Below, in pieces: positions 1 to 11,134 of a stretch of 64,000 bases of DNA (within the stretch, counting starts at the first letter, position 1; each line of letters starts with the position of its first letter). The notes under the pieces were generated by a model. The model had not been told where the DNA came from and did not search any database. It saw only the letters and a program-made list of their open reading frames with translations. Origin of the DNA: Nemertoderma westbladi (Eukaryota; Xenacoelomorpha; Nemertodermatida; Nemertodermatidae); contig JAUCBJ010005075.1 in NCBI GenBank assembly GCA_032718475.1, positions 1 through 64,000 of the forward strand, read 5' to 3'. The position numbers were made by a program, and so were the translations under genes.

Positions 1-773
1 TAACGGTATTCACAGAATAATAACGGTATTCACAGAATAATAACGGTATTCAGAGAATAATAACGGTATTCAGAGAATAATAACGGTATTCAGAGAATAA
101 TAACGGTATTCACAGAATAATAACGGTATTCACAGAATAATAACGGTATTCACAGAATAATAACGGTATTCACAGAATAATAACGGTATTCACAGAATAA
201 TAACGGTATTCACAGAATAATAACGGTATTCACAGAATAATAACAATATTCACAGAATAATAACGGTATTCACAGAATAATAACGGTATTCACAGAATAA
301 TAACGGTATTCACAGAATAATAACGGTATTCACAGAATAATAACGGTATTCACAGAATAATAACGGTATTCACAGAATAATAACGGTATTCACAGAATAA
401 TAACGGTATTCACAGAATAATAACGGTATTCACAGAATAATAACGGTATTCACAGAATAATAACGGTATTCACAGAATAATAACGGTATTCACAGAATAA
501 TAACGGTATTCACAGAATAATAACGGTATTCACAGAATAATAACGGTATTCACAGAATAATAACGGTATTCACAGAATAATAACGGTATTCACAGAATAA
601 TAACGGTATTCACAGAATAATAACGGTATTCACAGAATAATAACGGTATTCACAGAATAATAACGGTATTCACAGAATAATAACGGTATTCACAGAATAA
701 TAACGGTATTCACAGAATAATAACGGTATTCACAGAATAATAACGGTATTCACAGAATAATAACGGTATTCAC
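1..773. repeat. 20-bp satellite, about 38.6 copies
   Basis: Head-to-tail copies of TAACGGTATTCACAGAATAA fill the window from its first base to about 773, so the array continues off the left edge. Copies are almost identical. Copies 3, 4 and 5 share a C-to-G change (CAGAG for CACAG), as expected if one variant was locally duplicated, and one copy (241-260) reads TAACAATATT. There is no coding potential. The homogeneity points to recent expansion or ongoing gene conversion. Confidence 0.97.
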
Positions 774-1884
774 CAATATACCAAAATTTCACATACTATC
801 TCTACATCTTTGATGGTGTTATCAACCGAAAGCTTATTAAATTTCCTACAAAACGACATGACTGTCAAACATTTAGTTGAAAATATAATCTTGCTAAGCG
901 ATTGTAAACATGTTACTTTAAATTATCGTGAAAAAAACAAGATTTTTGCATGTCAAACTTTAAATACTTCTGAATTATATTGGATGTAAATATATTTATA
1001 AATTCTCATTATTTAGCTTTAAAATCAAATTTGTTGCCAAATCGTCCCAAGATATTCTCCACCTTTATTCGTCTTTGAAGTCCGATTTACGAATCATAAA
1101 GATCCAAGATAAAATTTAACAAATAAAGAATCATAAAGATATAAAGCTTAACAATTAACATTTTTCGGATGCTCTGAACTAGAGTTTTCAGATATTATAT
1201 GATATGCTCATATTTATGGTAATAGTGTACTTTGAGATCTAGAAACATACCTAAAATGTCCCCAGTGCCTGTAACTGTCTCCAGTTACAGGCCAAACCTA
1301 GTAAGGTTACAGAGGGAGACAGTCCCTGTCTGTAACCAAGCCATTCCGGTATTCATTATGTGGCTCCCGGAGCCGATTTGGACCTAACGTTACAGACTGG
1401 ATCCCCTTTCACCTACACCTAACTTTCCTACTCTCATAAATAATCTCATAAATAAGCTGCAACAACAAACGACAACAACTATCTTAAGTTATACCATCGA
1501 CGTGATCGCCACAACTCAAAAGAAACTGAACGACTGCCCCCTGCTGCTGTTCTTGGTATATGGAAATGACATGATATAATTTTTCAGCCTTCGAAGGAAA
1601 AAGTCATTATTAAACCCATTTATAGTGGTGCAGGTTTCCCTAATCGCTGCGTGAGGCATGGTTATACAGTATTCGATTTACAAGGGGGATAGATGGGGGC
1701 TGTCGTCGTGGGACAGGATAGGGCAGTGAACAGAGTGAGGCTGTGGACGATTTTCTAGGTGATAGAGAAGAGTGTGCCAGGGGGGATGGGAGGTGCTAGT
1801 GGAAGGAGTCGGGCGGGGTGCTAGGGGTGGGAGTGTGGCTTGTTGCGGGGTGCTAGGGGTGTGAGTGTGGCTGGGTTGGGAGGT
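774..1884. other. Non-coding stretch with two hairpins and a G/T-rich 32-bp repeat
   Basis: I see no gene here. 774-1250 is plain AT-rich DNA. Two perfect hairpins follow: GCCTGTAACTG (1267-1277) pairs with CAGTTACAGGC (1282-1292), and GGTTACAGA (1305-1313) pairs with TCTGTAACC (1329-1337) around an inner GGGA/TCCC pair. About 1811-1880 is a G/T-rich repeat with a 32-bp period (GGGGTGCTAGGGG twice) beside the 3' tail of the LINE copy that follows. Confidence 0.6.
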
Positions 1885-2073
1885 ACTACTACTACTACTA
1901 GGATCGGCATGCTGCATTGCAGCTGCATTTTTAAGAATGCTGTGCCGGCTTGTCGACAAAAATTGCGCCGCCACAACTCCCTATCACCCATGACATTTGC
2001 TAGATCATCCGCATCTTCAAGGCCAGTGTCCTTTAAGATGCGTCTCAAGAAAGTCATGGGCTGTCCACCATGC

Positions 2074-3234
2074 TTATTCATGAGGCTGCCAAAGTACAAG
2101 ATTATGCACTGGCTGGTCCTCACGGCGAAAGCAATGTCCTGCAAAGCGGAGGGGATTTTGTTCTAGTGTCAAGCTTGGGGGAACCAATGAGACACCTCCA
2201 ATGTTATATAGTGTCTGGTTGGAGATGTGTGCATTGTACTTGACACAATGAACCCGGCGTAGCATTCTTGTGAATGTGCCATCCAGAGATTTGGTGTCCT
2301 CAGCAGTTAGAGCCCAGCATGGACTCCCGTAGAGGAATACTGGAACTACTGCTGCTCTAAATAATCGGACCTTAAGTTTCCGATTAATTCTCGGTGACTT
2401 CCAAATCCTGGAAAGCCTATTCAAGGCTGCCCATGCCTTTCCCTTACGTATTCGAAGGTCCTCACCTGACTTCCGGATCCATGATCCCAGGTAACAGAAG
2501 TCGTCCACATGCTCAAGCATACCATCCTTTGAGCTTATGCTCATCCGATCAGAGACTTGCTGAGGACTTTCAAAGTTAACTGTCAGAATTTTGGTCTTTC
2601 TGGAGTTAATAAAAAGACCAACACTAGAAGCAGCATGTTCTAATGAGCTGAGGAGCCGTTGGGCTCCCTCTAGTGATTCTGAGAGTACTCCTAAGTCATC
2701 AGCAAAGTCTAGATCAGTTAGGTACTTGGCAGGATTTCCTCGACTTCTGGAGCCAGTAGGTGGAGTTATCATCACCCCATCATCATTATGATGATCTAAG
2801 GACATGCGTAGAACATAGTCAACCACAATAATGAACAAGAATGGTGCAAGTGTGTCTCCTTGGAGGACGCCCCATAACACTTCAAATGGTTCTGTGTCAC
2901 CATCAACAGTAGACACAAATTTTGTCGAACCATCGTATACTGATCTGATTACTGCAATAATTTCATCAGGAATCCCATATAATGAATGTATGCTAAACAT
3001 ACGTGAGCGAGAGACTGAATCAAAGGCCTTGAAGAAGTCAACAAAGATAACAGCCAGATGCCTGTCTTTCTTTTTTGATAACTCTTCAATTATCCTTCTA
3101 AGTGTCAAAATGGGCTCCATGGTCCCACGACCTTTACAGCACCCATTCTGATTTCCACGGAGCAGTCTCTCAATGGGATCCCGGATGCGATTTAATATAA
3201 TTCTATTGTATAGCTTTGCAGCAATCGAGATCAA
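2074..3234 (-). pseudogene. LINE family X reverse transcriptase, C-terminal two thirds
   Basis: An open reading frame of 386 codons covers the reverse transcriptase palm and the C-terminal region. Palm motifs are visible: VIFVDFFKAFDSVS (first catalytic Asp), GVLQGDTLAPFLF, and LDFADDLGVLSES, the polymerase box with FADD. Thumb sequence follows (SSVGLFINSRKTKILTVN) and the family's C-terminal segment (LRRILKDTGL). The frame is lost at about 3235-3250, where an expanded A run replaces the sequence seen in copy 4, so the N-terminal palm lies in another frame (3203-3754). It resembles RTE or CR1-type APE LINE proteins; the clade is not certain. The copy is dead: frameshifted and without an endonuclease. 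Confidence 0.85.
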
Positions 3235-3606
3235 TGAGATTCACCGAAAAAAAACCATATAGTGTTAGGTTGCCCTTCTTAGGAACTGGCACCAACTTAT
3301 TTGTTTTCATTTCTTGTGGGACTCTTGTTGTTCGGTACATGTCTACTATGATGGGATAGATGAGCTTTAAACACTCAGCTATTTTGAAGACCTCAGGGGG
3401 AACACCATCTACTCCACTGGCACGATTGGTCTTAATGCTCTTTGCAGCAGCCTTCACTTCTGCAAAGGAGATATCGTCAATGGGAATATCTGGTAGTACA
3501 GACTCAGACACTTTTACTTCTATAAAGTTATCAGGCAATATCCTGTCATTATTGAGGAGCTTTTCAAAGTGGGCCTTCCAACCATTGAGGCGATCGGCTG
3601 GTGAAC
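3235..3606 (-). pseudogene. LINE family X reverse transcriptase, N-terminal part (frameshifted)
   Basis: This continues the reverse transcriptase in another minus-strand frame. It reads from PADRLNGWKAHFEKLL through ASGVDGVPPEVFK to VPVPKKGNLTLYG, the conserved fingers region of LINE reverse transcriptases. The same sequence is in copy 4 at 30620-30960. The longer open frame upstream (to 3754) is chance read-through into flanking DNA. The downstream break is the A-rich frameshift at about 3240-3250. Confidence 0.8.
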
Positions 3607-3711
3607 TCAAAACAATGGCGAAATCGCGCAAAGGTCCGCGTCTACTAACGATGAACTGTCTCCTTGAATGGCTTACTACCAATCTTACTCTCAAAAAATA
3701 ATCACCGGAAT

Positions 3712-3776
3712 AATGGAGGGATTGAACTCGGAACCTAGAGATTCCAAGTCCCACGCTCTACCAAAACTGCGCCGTA
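3712..3776 (-). repeat. tRNA-like segment, probable SINE head or tRNA pseudogene
   Basis: The minus strand carries an A-box-like TGGTAGAGCGTGG, a possible anticodon arm GGGA-CTTGGAA-TCTC (anticodon would read UGG) and a B-box-like GGTTCCGAGTTCAATCC. I cannot form a proper acceptor stem and there is no CCA-end context, so this is more likely the RNA polymerase III head of a SINE, or a decayed tRNA, than a working tRNA. I saw no second copy in the window. Confidence 0.45.
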
Positions 3777-4308
3777 TGACTGTCATCTATATCCCTGGCG
3801 ACCTCATGGGGAGCGTACGCCGTACGTTACACATAGGGCGGGTAGTACATCCCTTTCTTGAGACGCCCCTGGAAAATAACATTACGGCTTGGAGACATGG
3901 GTAATTTTCTTAAAAAGAAAAAGTAAAATCATTTAAGGAATAAATTTCTTATTTAATTTAATTTGTGCTAACCTGCAAGGAAAAACAGACGTCCCGTAGT
4001 TTGGTTACCTTCCAGAAATCCGTTTATGGTTGCCAGAACAGCAGGTTGGGAGATGTATGGTTCTAAAACAGCTGGGCTATCACTACTAGCAACGTGGAAT
4101 ACTTCCTGTATCTTGGTAGCCAGCCACCAATGCCGCTCATCCATAATTTACAAAATTAGCCTAGTAATAAGAAATTAGAGAAACTATAGAATGCCAGTCA
4201 ATAAGAGTTAAATCAAGCGGCTTAGTTAAACTCCATGATGTGGAGAAAAAAAAAGCATTAAAGCAAATTATCAAAGGATTTTGAGAATAATATACCTGAA
4301 TAATTTTA
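3777..4308. other. No gene seen
   Basis: I see no open reading frame, repeat or RNA gene that I can support here. The sequence is mixed in composition at first and AT-rich from about 3900. Confidence 0.4.
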
Positions 4309-4562
4309 TCCTAAAGATCCGAAAGTACCAGGAACTCATGGACCGGGGCTTCCTCTTCCACCCGGTAGCCTACGAGACCTTGGGCCGCCCCGGCCCTGAA
4401 CATCCGAGTTCCTGACTAGGAGATCGGGGCAAGACTCCACTCTTGTACGCAGGAACCCCGTTCTCACCGCTTCCTCCTGCAGAGACTGGCTGTTGCCATC
4501 CTGGTCGGCAATGCGGCCTCCATTATGGGGACCGTGGACCCCTCACTCACTAACAACGAGGG
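4309..4562 (+). pseudogene. C-terminal fragment of a second LINE polyprotein
   Basis: Two adjoining frames encode a conserved C-terminal segment. The first part reads KIRKYQELMDRGFLFHPVAY then ETLGRPGPE. After a frameshift and an in-frame stop near 4417, the second reads EIGARLHSCTQEPRS, FLLQRLAVAILVGNAAS and IMGT. A second copy lies on the minus strand at 26205-26535. I recall this arrangement (KY, FxPVAxETLG, GPE, then an EIG and GNAAxVxGT block) from the C-terminal ends of non-LTR retrotransposon proteins. It is isolated here with no reverse transcriptase nearby. Confidence 0.6.
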
Positions 4563-5882
4563 ACTCTACGAGGTGGTCCATGGTCCCTAATACCCCTCCC
4601 CCCCACCCCGACGGAACAGTCTAACCTACACCCTCCTCCCTAGCTTTCTTATATTAATATGTTTATTATTTAGTGTGTAGGAAGGATTCTACTATGTTCT
4701 AAGTAAATAATTCTCATTTTATGTTAACATTATGCTAAATATTATATTTAAAAACAATAGTTAATAATTTAAATTATTTGTCTATTTAAACCTTCACCTT
4801 GAAACATTTTCTCGGACTCGGAGAATAAAAATAGTTGAATAAGATATGGGTAGTTTAACTATCAGTGTCTACCAACGTTGTTAAGAAATGAATATCACCA
4901 ATATATAGTGGATAAATACTGTAGGTGAGGCCTACAACTAGTACCGGTATAGTTGTCCTTGGTGATACGCTATTTATGGAAGTCATTATAGTTTTCAGTA
5001 GCCTAACTGCGGGCTACGGTCACGGTACTGGCAGAATTGTATTAAATAAACTAACCTTGAATGCGCACTGTCAATCAAATATGGGCACAATGTTTAAACA
5101 CTGCGGAACATTCTCAATAACTGCAAATCCTTAAAGTATAATAATGCAATAAAGGCTTAACGACGTTTTAATAATCCGGTAATATTTAAGATTGCGCAAG
5201 CATAAGAACTTCTTCCATACCCACCAGCAAATTATAAACAAACCACCTCATTTATATCTTACTCATCAGTAGGTATTTGTAGCCATCTATACCGGTAATG
5301 CTGTATACCCCAGAAAAAACCTCACTGCTCATAAATTAAGTACCGGTACTTAAGGACAGGCATGCAAAGTAAGTTGTGATCGGTTACCTAGCAACCAATA
5401 AGAATATTATATATGATTGATTTGTTGAATGTCGTTAAATTTAAGATAATTTATTTTGGAATTAATAATTGGTTAGGAGTATAAAATGAACTAATTAAAA
5501 CGCATATTGGTTAGGCGAGAAAGTCAAAATTTGGAAGTGTTTACGCTTTTGAGATCACTCATTTAATAATAAAATTATTAGTTAATATAATAACTACTGT
5601 ATTTAATTACGGTTACTAAATATATCATTAATACTTAATTAATTTCTAATAATTACTTAGGAAATTTTTGGACCCTGCATAGAACATACTGTATGTTAAA
5701 TATAGAATTTGTTATATATAGATATTAGAATATAGAAATTGATTAGTTGTATATAAATATTAACAAATACGAGACGGTTTAGCTGGAAAATTCAATCTCA
5801 TGTTAACCTGCATTTTTCTCATGTGCCTTTGTTTCACAAAAAATCTATAAAATCCTCTATTTATTAACGGATATCGACTTAG
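4563..5882. other. AT-rich intergenic DNA
   Basis: I find no gene. The stretch has several TACCGGTA-like palindromes (about 4941, 5291, 5341) against an otherwise AT-rich background. The small open frame at 4925-5134 has no recognisable protein features. Confidence 0.5.
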
Positions 5883-6093
5883 TTTGTGGGACATTTTAGG
5901 TAATAATTGTGTCTACAAAACAATTGGATGGATGTATAAAAGTTTGCCTCAATCAAATGTTATGACGTCATAAATGTGCCGGTAATTTTTAATTTTGAAA
6001 AAATGAATTGATGAGGTCATAACATTTGACTGAGGGAAAATACGCCCAATTTTTCTGTAACACAATTAATTATTACCTACAATGTCCCACAAA
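5883..6093. mobile_element. 211-bp foldback MITE
   Basis: The two halves are imperfect reverse complements. The left end is TTTGTGGGACATTTTAGGTA and the right end is TACCTACAATGTCCCACAAA. Internal segments also pair (CAAATGTTATGACGTCAT with ATGAGGTCATAACATTTG). The flanks are TAG on both sides, so the target duplication may be TA or TAG. There is no coding capacity. Confidence 0.75.
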
Positions 6094-6397
6094 TAGAAAT
6101 GAAATCCGCAAATCTTACGACGGAGGAGATAGATTTTTGGTGAAAAAATTGCTCTTTTGCGAAGGGAATTAAAAGAATTTCAATTACAATAATTAATTAA
6201 TTAATTCTAATAAGCTAAAAACGAGAGGAATTAAACCGCTATATCGTTAAAACTAATAAAATATCGAAAATACGTTTGAAGTTTTGTTTTCACCACCAAA
6301 TTGTCATATTTGTATTCCATTAAAACTTTAACTTTAACGATGTTAATTATAAATGAAGGGAAGAACCCGGTTACTAATGAAGGAACGAAAGTCAAAG

Positions 6398-7253
6398 CAG
6401 GGACAGGATACGATTCGAAAACTGACTTTCGTATTGCAGATTTTATTCGTATCGAATTTCGTATCATATCATAAAAATTGACGTCGTATCGTATAATACG
6501 AATAAATATCTTATCGTATCTTATTATTTTGTAAATATTAATGTTTTCAACAGTCAAACCAGAGATCCCACCACTTATTTGTTTACATTTTTTTTTTCTC
6601 AAAATTGGTGTATAAATTAGGTTACAGCTTTATACGCGTCAATAAAATGTGTAAGACAGGAGGATCGTTAATCACATTGTAATTAATTAACTGTAGAATA
6701 ATGATAGAAAGACCACTGAAATATAATATAATAACAGTTTAAATAAATTTTGAGGAGAACTCTAATAGCGCCTACAAGGCCTTTGATGATATGATAGGCA
6801 TTATATAGTGGGATAATAAAATAAATAAAACATTATAGCTTTAGTATTAGTTTTTATTAGTTTAGCTATTTCAAATTTTCCATTGGGCCGTGTTGCATAA
6901 CGTCCTTATGGATGTTGTACGCAGTGGAGAATTGGCACACTATTGCCCGCTGTAGTAGCAAGTCATGGCCTGGTAGCAAGCCTACTGGTTTGGAACATTG
7001 AAATAAAAATACTTGCCTATTATAGAGATTTATATGATTTTCTAAGTGTAATAATACAAAATGCAATACATGTTTTTTATCAACTCTTAGGTAAAATACG
7101 TTACGGAAAAAATACGAAACTTTTTCGTATTTCGTATCGTATCTTGGATTTTTCGTATCGTATTTTCACAAAATTGCATTCGTATCGTATCGAATCATTA
7201 AAAATTGGTTCGTATCGCATCGGATTTTCGTATCGTATCGTATATTGTCCCTG
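6398..7253. mobile_element. hAT-like non-autonomous transposon (856 bp)
   Basis: The ends are CAGGGACAGGATACGAT on the left and the inverted ATCGTATATTGTCCCTG on the right. They are flanked by a perfect 8-bp duplication AGTCAAAG (6390-6397 and 7254-7261). An 8-bp duplication with CAGGG termini is the hAT signature. Both subterminal regions are packed with CGTATCGTAT repeats, as is common for hAT transposase binding regions. No transposase is present; small open frames inside (6231-6602 minus, 6943-7254 plus) are incidental. Confidence 0.88.
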
Positions 7254-7279
7254 AGTCAAAGTACTAATTATTACAAAGT

Positions 7280-7720
7280 AAAAAGTATTAATTTTTGGTG
7301 GTAAACAGGTGTTATTTTCGTAAATTTTCCCGTAGATAAGGGCCTACAAGATTCGGATAAATTGTCACCTAATGATGTAGAATGATAAAAAGTATATGAT
7401 ATAACGTACCCACCCCCCCTCCCCCCTATGACACCTCTACCCATCCCATAACCCGCCCCACCATGACACCTGCACCTACCCCATAACCCCTCCATACTCC
7501 CATTACCCATCCACCCCCCCCCCCCCCCCCCCCCCGCCCCGATGACACCTCCACCCATCCCATAACCCCACAATCCACTCAATTACCCCTCCACCCACCA
7601 CCCCCCCCCCCCCCTCCGATGGCACCTCCACCCACCCCATTACCCCTTCATGCACCCCATTACCCCTACACCCACTCCATTACCCCTCCACACACCCCAT
7701 TATCATAGACTGACCCCACA
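7280..7720. repeat. C-rich minisatellite with poly(C) runs of 22 and 14
   Basis: After a segment resembling the poly(G)-associated module at 25.4 kb (about 7290-7330), the plus strand becomes a degenerate CCCCATTACCCCTCCAC-type repeat to about 7710. It includes uninterrupted runs of C at 7514-7535 and 7601-7614. The glycine-rich minus-strand open frame at 7271-7582 is an artefact of this composition. Confidence 0.8.
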
Positions 7721-8916
7721 ATTAACTTATGAAAAACAACAGATTAATTAATTAATATCTTTTATTATATATATATATATGTTTTCGCAATAAATGTCTT
7801 TAACTTTATACAAAAAAAAGTAGAAGCGGCAGAATAAAAGCAGCGCCTTATTCTTAATTAACTTAGCTAAACACTCTTTATAATTGCAAAACAACAATTA
7901 ATTTAAAACTTAATTTAAGCAATAAACTATTACAAATCTTTGACTCTCTATTAAATAACAATTAACATAAAAAATACACACAAATAAATGATGTAGGGTT
8001 AGAATTTTTACACACAAGGTGTGCTTCACGTTATTTAGTAAACCTTGTTATAAAATAATCCCGCCTATATATATAATTCGTTACGATAGGACTAACATCT
8101 TATATACCGGTAACTAACTTTACTCAATTATAATATATCAGGAATTTTTGTTGCAAAAATATAATAAATAAGATAACTTACTGAAAACTTTAACATTTCA
8201 TTAAAAAAAAGTAACAATATTTAATAGCGATTGTGTATTTATTACGATTTACGAAAATTTATTCCCTTAAAGTGAAGTAAATCTAAGACGTACATTTTCG
8301 GTATATAAAACAACAAGTTGATAATAATAATCCATAATTTGTATCAATATTAATTAATTTTACACATGAGTCTCGTTAGTAACTGTATATATAGAAACAG
8401 GGGGGTGGGTGTGGGGAGCTCTTTAGACGCAATCAAAAATATAAATAATATCTAAATTAGAAGAAAATCAAAAGCAAATAATAACTACTGAAACGGGGCG
8501 CTATTGACTCAATTAGGCCTACCACATTATTGTAACCACATTAGATGGGACTTGCGTCCTTAGACACCCCCCCCCCCCCCCCCCCTCTCCAACCAAATAA
8601 AATATAATATTGAATATAGATAATATATAGTTGGAATGTATAATCTATTCTAATAGTACCGGTATATTCAGTATTCACGGCAATAGATGAAAAGATACGG
8701 ACAGTTAGTTTAAGTATTGTGCATGCTGTATACAGATTAAATTTAATTGAATAATATTAATTTAACTCAAAATTAATATTACACTACACCGGTAATATGG
8801 TTGTCTTCAAAATAATTTAATAATAATTGTTACCTTTTTCTTTAAACCTAAAAAAATTATAGAGTTATTGGCGCAAAATGACCTGAAAACACCAACTATG
8901 TGTTTGTTGGGTCCGA
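7721..8916. other. AT-rich intergenic DNA with poly(C)19
   Basis: No gene seen. There is a short (AT)n run near 7768, TACCGGTA-type palindromes near 8107, 8658 and 8789, and a C19 run at 8567-8585. Confidence 0.5.
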
Positions 8917-9120
8917 GTAAAACGCGGATCCGGATTCTACAGTTAACATTGTCCCTACGGAAGTAGATTTTTTTTATATTTTTATAACTCCCAAAAATGT
9001 AACTGTAACCTGTTCTATTGACTTTAGTTTATTGTTTTGGTTAAAATAACGTGCCACTGTAACCTGCTCCTTTCCCTTAATTGATAATTTTTGGAATCCG
9101 GATCCGGATCCGCGTTTTAC
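8917..9120. mobile_element. Short inverted-repeat element with GGATCC-rich ends (204 bp)
   Basis: The left end GTAAAACGCGGATCCGGATT (8917) is inverted at the right end as AATCCGGATCCGGATCCGCG followed by TTTTAC (to 9120). The interior (about 8990-9090) shares a module with the Tc1-like element at 45.2-46.7 kb, including ATTGTTTTGGTTAAAATAAC then GTGCCACTGTAACCTGCTCC. I could not define a target duplication. Confidence 0.6.
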
Positions 9121-11134
9121 ACCTACCCGTGTTTGTTTAGTCGGAATTAACAATTTAATTCAAAACATTATTGGAAGGGAGCAGAATACAGTGGCTTTCT
9201 TTAATAACCAAAATAATAAACAAAACTTTATTTTATCTGCGACCAATTTGAGCCAATATATGATAAATCGATCAATTAAACTTAAACATACACAGAATCA
9301 GCCTAAAACCTAATACCATACAACCTTTTGTTTATAAAATATATAATAAGGAAGCATAGCGAATACTATTTAATATCAAATAAACATACAATTAAATGCG
9401 TTCAACAAGGCGCAAGGCAACAATAAGATCAGTTCAAATTCCAACTAAGGTAAATTAGCCAAATATTAAAGATCTTAAAAACCGTAGGAATAAAATACAT
9501 TGAGTGAGTAAATAATCATACTAGTGTACCACTATTAGAGTGTTGGGAATACCATAGGAGTACCGCTAGCTAAACATTTTGCACAAAAATAGAAATCCAT
9601 TGAAAAGATCCGAACAACAAAATCGAACAAACCGCGCTATCGAAATGGAACCGGTACAGGGTACCGGTACATCATAAATAATATATAATATTCTGAATAG
9701 TTTAATAGAAGTTTTATACAAAGGAAACCGCAACTAATTTTTGATTCGATAACATGTTGAAAACTGTAAATATATAACATGATTGAACTGAAATTAGATT
9801 GTATTACACAGTGAGATCTAGAAGACTACAATATATAAATCTAATGAAATAAAACTTAATTGCTCAGCCAATGATTTATAATTAATCTATAAAGACGGAA
9901 ATAAACTTATCAAAATATGTAGATTGGAAAATTAAAATATGTTTTAATGATACGAACTGGAAATAAATTTGATTGCGTAGAGTTGAATTAATACTAACTA
10001 CACTATATAGTATATACACATGTAATACTGATATAGTATTACAAAGTACCGGTACAGTTGGCGAAAACATATTACTGGTATATATAAATTTACTTTTAAG
10101 AACCATGTTTATGTTTGAATTAATTAAATTATTTTCCAATTTTAATCATTTTGTTAGTGAACCGGTACTGCAATAGGCCCAACTGTATAAAAATTAAAAT
10201 GTTGAATTTGTGACTGCTTAATATTTTTTTTTATATAATACTTTGTGCCAATTTAAATCAGAAATCCAGTTTGCGGCATTAATAACGATTATAATGAATA
10301 AATATTCATGCACGTTTAATTATATTGAGTTGATATAGGCCAAGTATATAAATCAAGATTTATAGACAAGCCAGCGAATCGGACTAATGAATAGGCAAGT
10401 TCACATAATCGGGGCAGATGATAATTCCTAAAAAATTATGAGCGTATTGTAATACCGGTACCGGTACCGGTATATTCATACACCATCACCCTTAAATATA
10501 AAATGTATTCAATTTTTCCTTTCTTAAAACCATCTAGCAAGCCACAACCCAATTTTTTTGGAATGTGAAACAATACAAAGAAATTATATATTTTTAAGTT
10601 CCAATACCGTTGTCAAAAAATAGGTTACACAGGTTGCGATATGCCGACTTTAGGGCGATCATTATTATTATCTTATTGTTTCTGTGTTACTGGTACTTGT
10701 AAACTCGATGTCACACAGAAACATTAAGATTATACAAATATATATATATAGAGATATTTTCAAAATACCTTTGGCAATTCTATGTGAAATTGAAGAAGTT
10801 ATTCATACTGGCATTCGGAATTCGAAAATAAATTAAAAAAGTTCTAATGATAGCTAGATGTTATGAGGAAAATAAATGACAGCGATAAATCAAATAATAG
10901 AATGGCTAAATGTCACAAACGGCTAACTGTGCACACATTTAGCAATTTTCTGAATTTTGAAAATTTATAAATTTTTCACTAACAAAAATAAAACGAACCG
11001 GTTTTTACTTTATATTAAATTTAAGTTCTTTATAGGTGAAAGAATTGACTGACTGACATATTATTATATAATATCGGTTGATCGGTGATGATTATCCCTT
11101 CAATTATTAAGTGCCCCGATAGTGAAAAAGCCTT
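9121..11134. other. AT-rich intergenic DNA downstream of the zinc-finger gene
   Basis: I see no coding region. The stretch is marked by many ACCGGT palindromes, including a tandem ACCGGTACCGGTACCGGT-like cluster near 10454-10471. The part next to 11135 should contain the 3' untranslated region of the minus-strand zinc-finger gene, but I could not fix a polyadenylation signal. Confidence 0.5.

Larger units (their letters stand above)
1885..3606 (-). mobile_element. LINE family X, copy 1, 5'-truncated (RTE/CR1-like)
   Basis: This is a minus-strand non-LTR retrotransposon fragment. Its 3' end is a (TAG)n tail, read as (CTA)n at 1885-1900. The same tail and 3' sequence start copies 2 (18916) and 3 (60874), which fixes the family's 3' end. 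The body runs to about 3606, where similarity to copy 4 stops just before the linker that would join the endonuclease. No target duplication was found. All three 3'-complete copies lie on the same strand. Confidence 0.85.

Noticed and set aside
1-773. Possible CRISPR array or telomere
   Set aside because: The 20-bp units have no unique spacers, so not CRISPR. TAACGG is not a known telomere unit here and the period is 20 bp.
3712-3776. Functional tRNA gene
   Set aside because: A- and B-box-like words are present but there is no acceptor stem and the arms are imperfect; better called a SINE head or pseudogene.
7271-7582. Glycine-rich 103-codon frame on the minus strand
   Set aside because: Produced by the C-rich minisatellite and a poly(C) run.
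9650-9675. Clustered ACCGGT as an attachment site or origin
   Set aside because: The word is over-represented across the whole window, so a local cluster gives no specific functional evidence.
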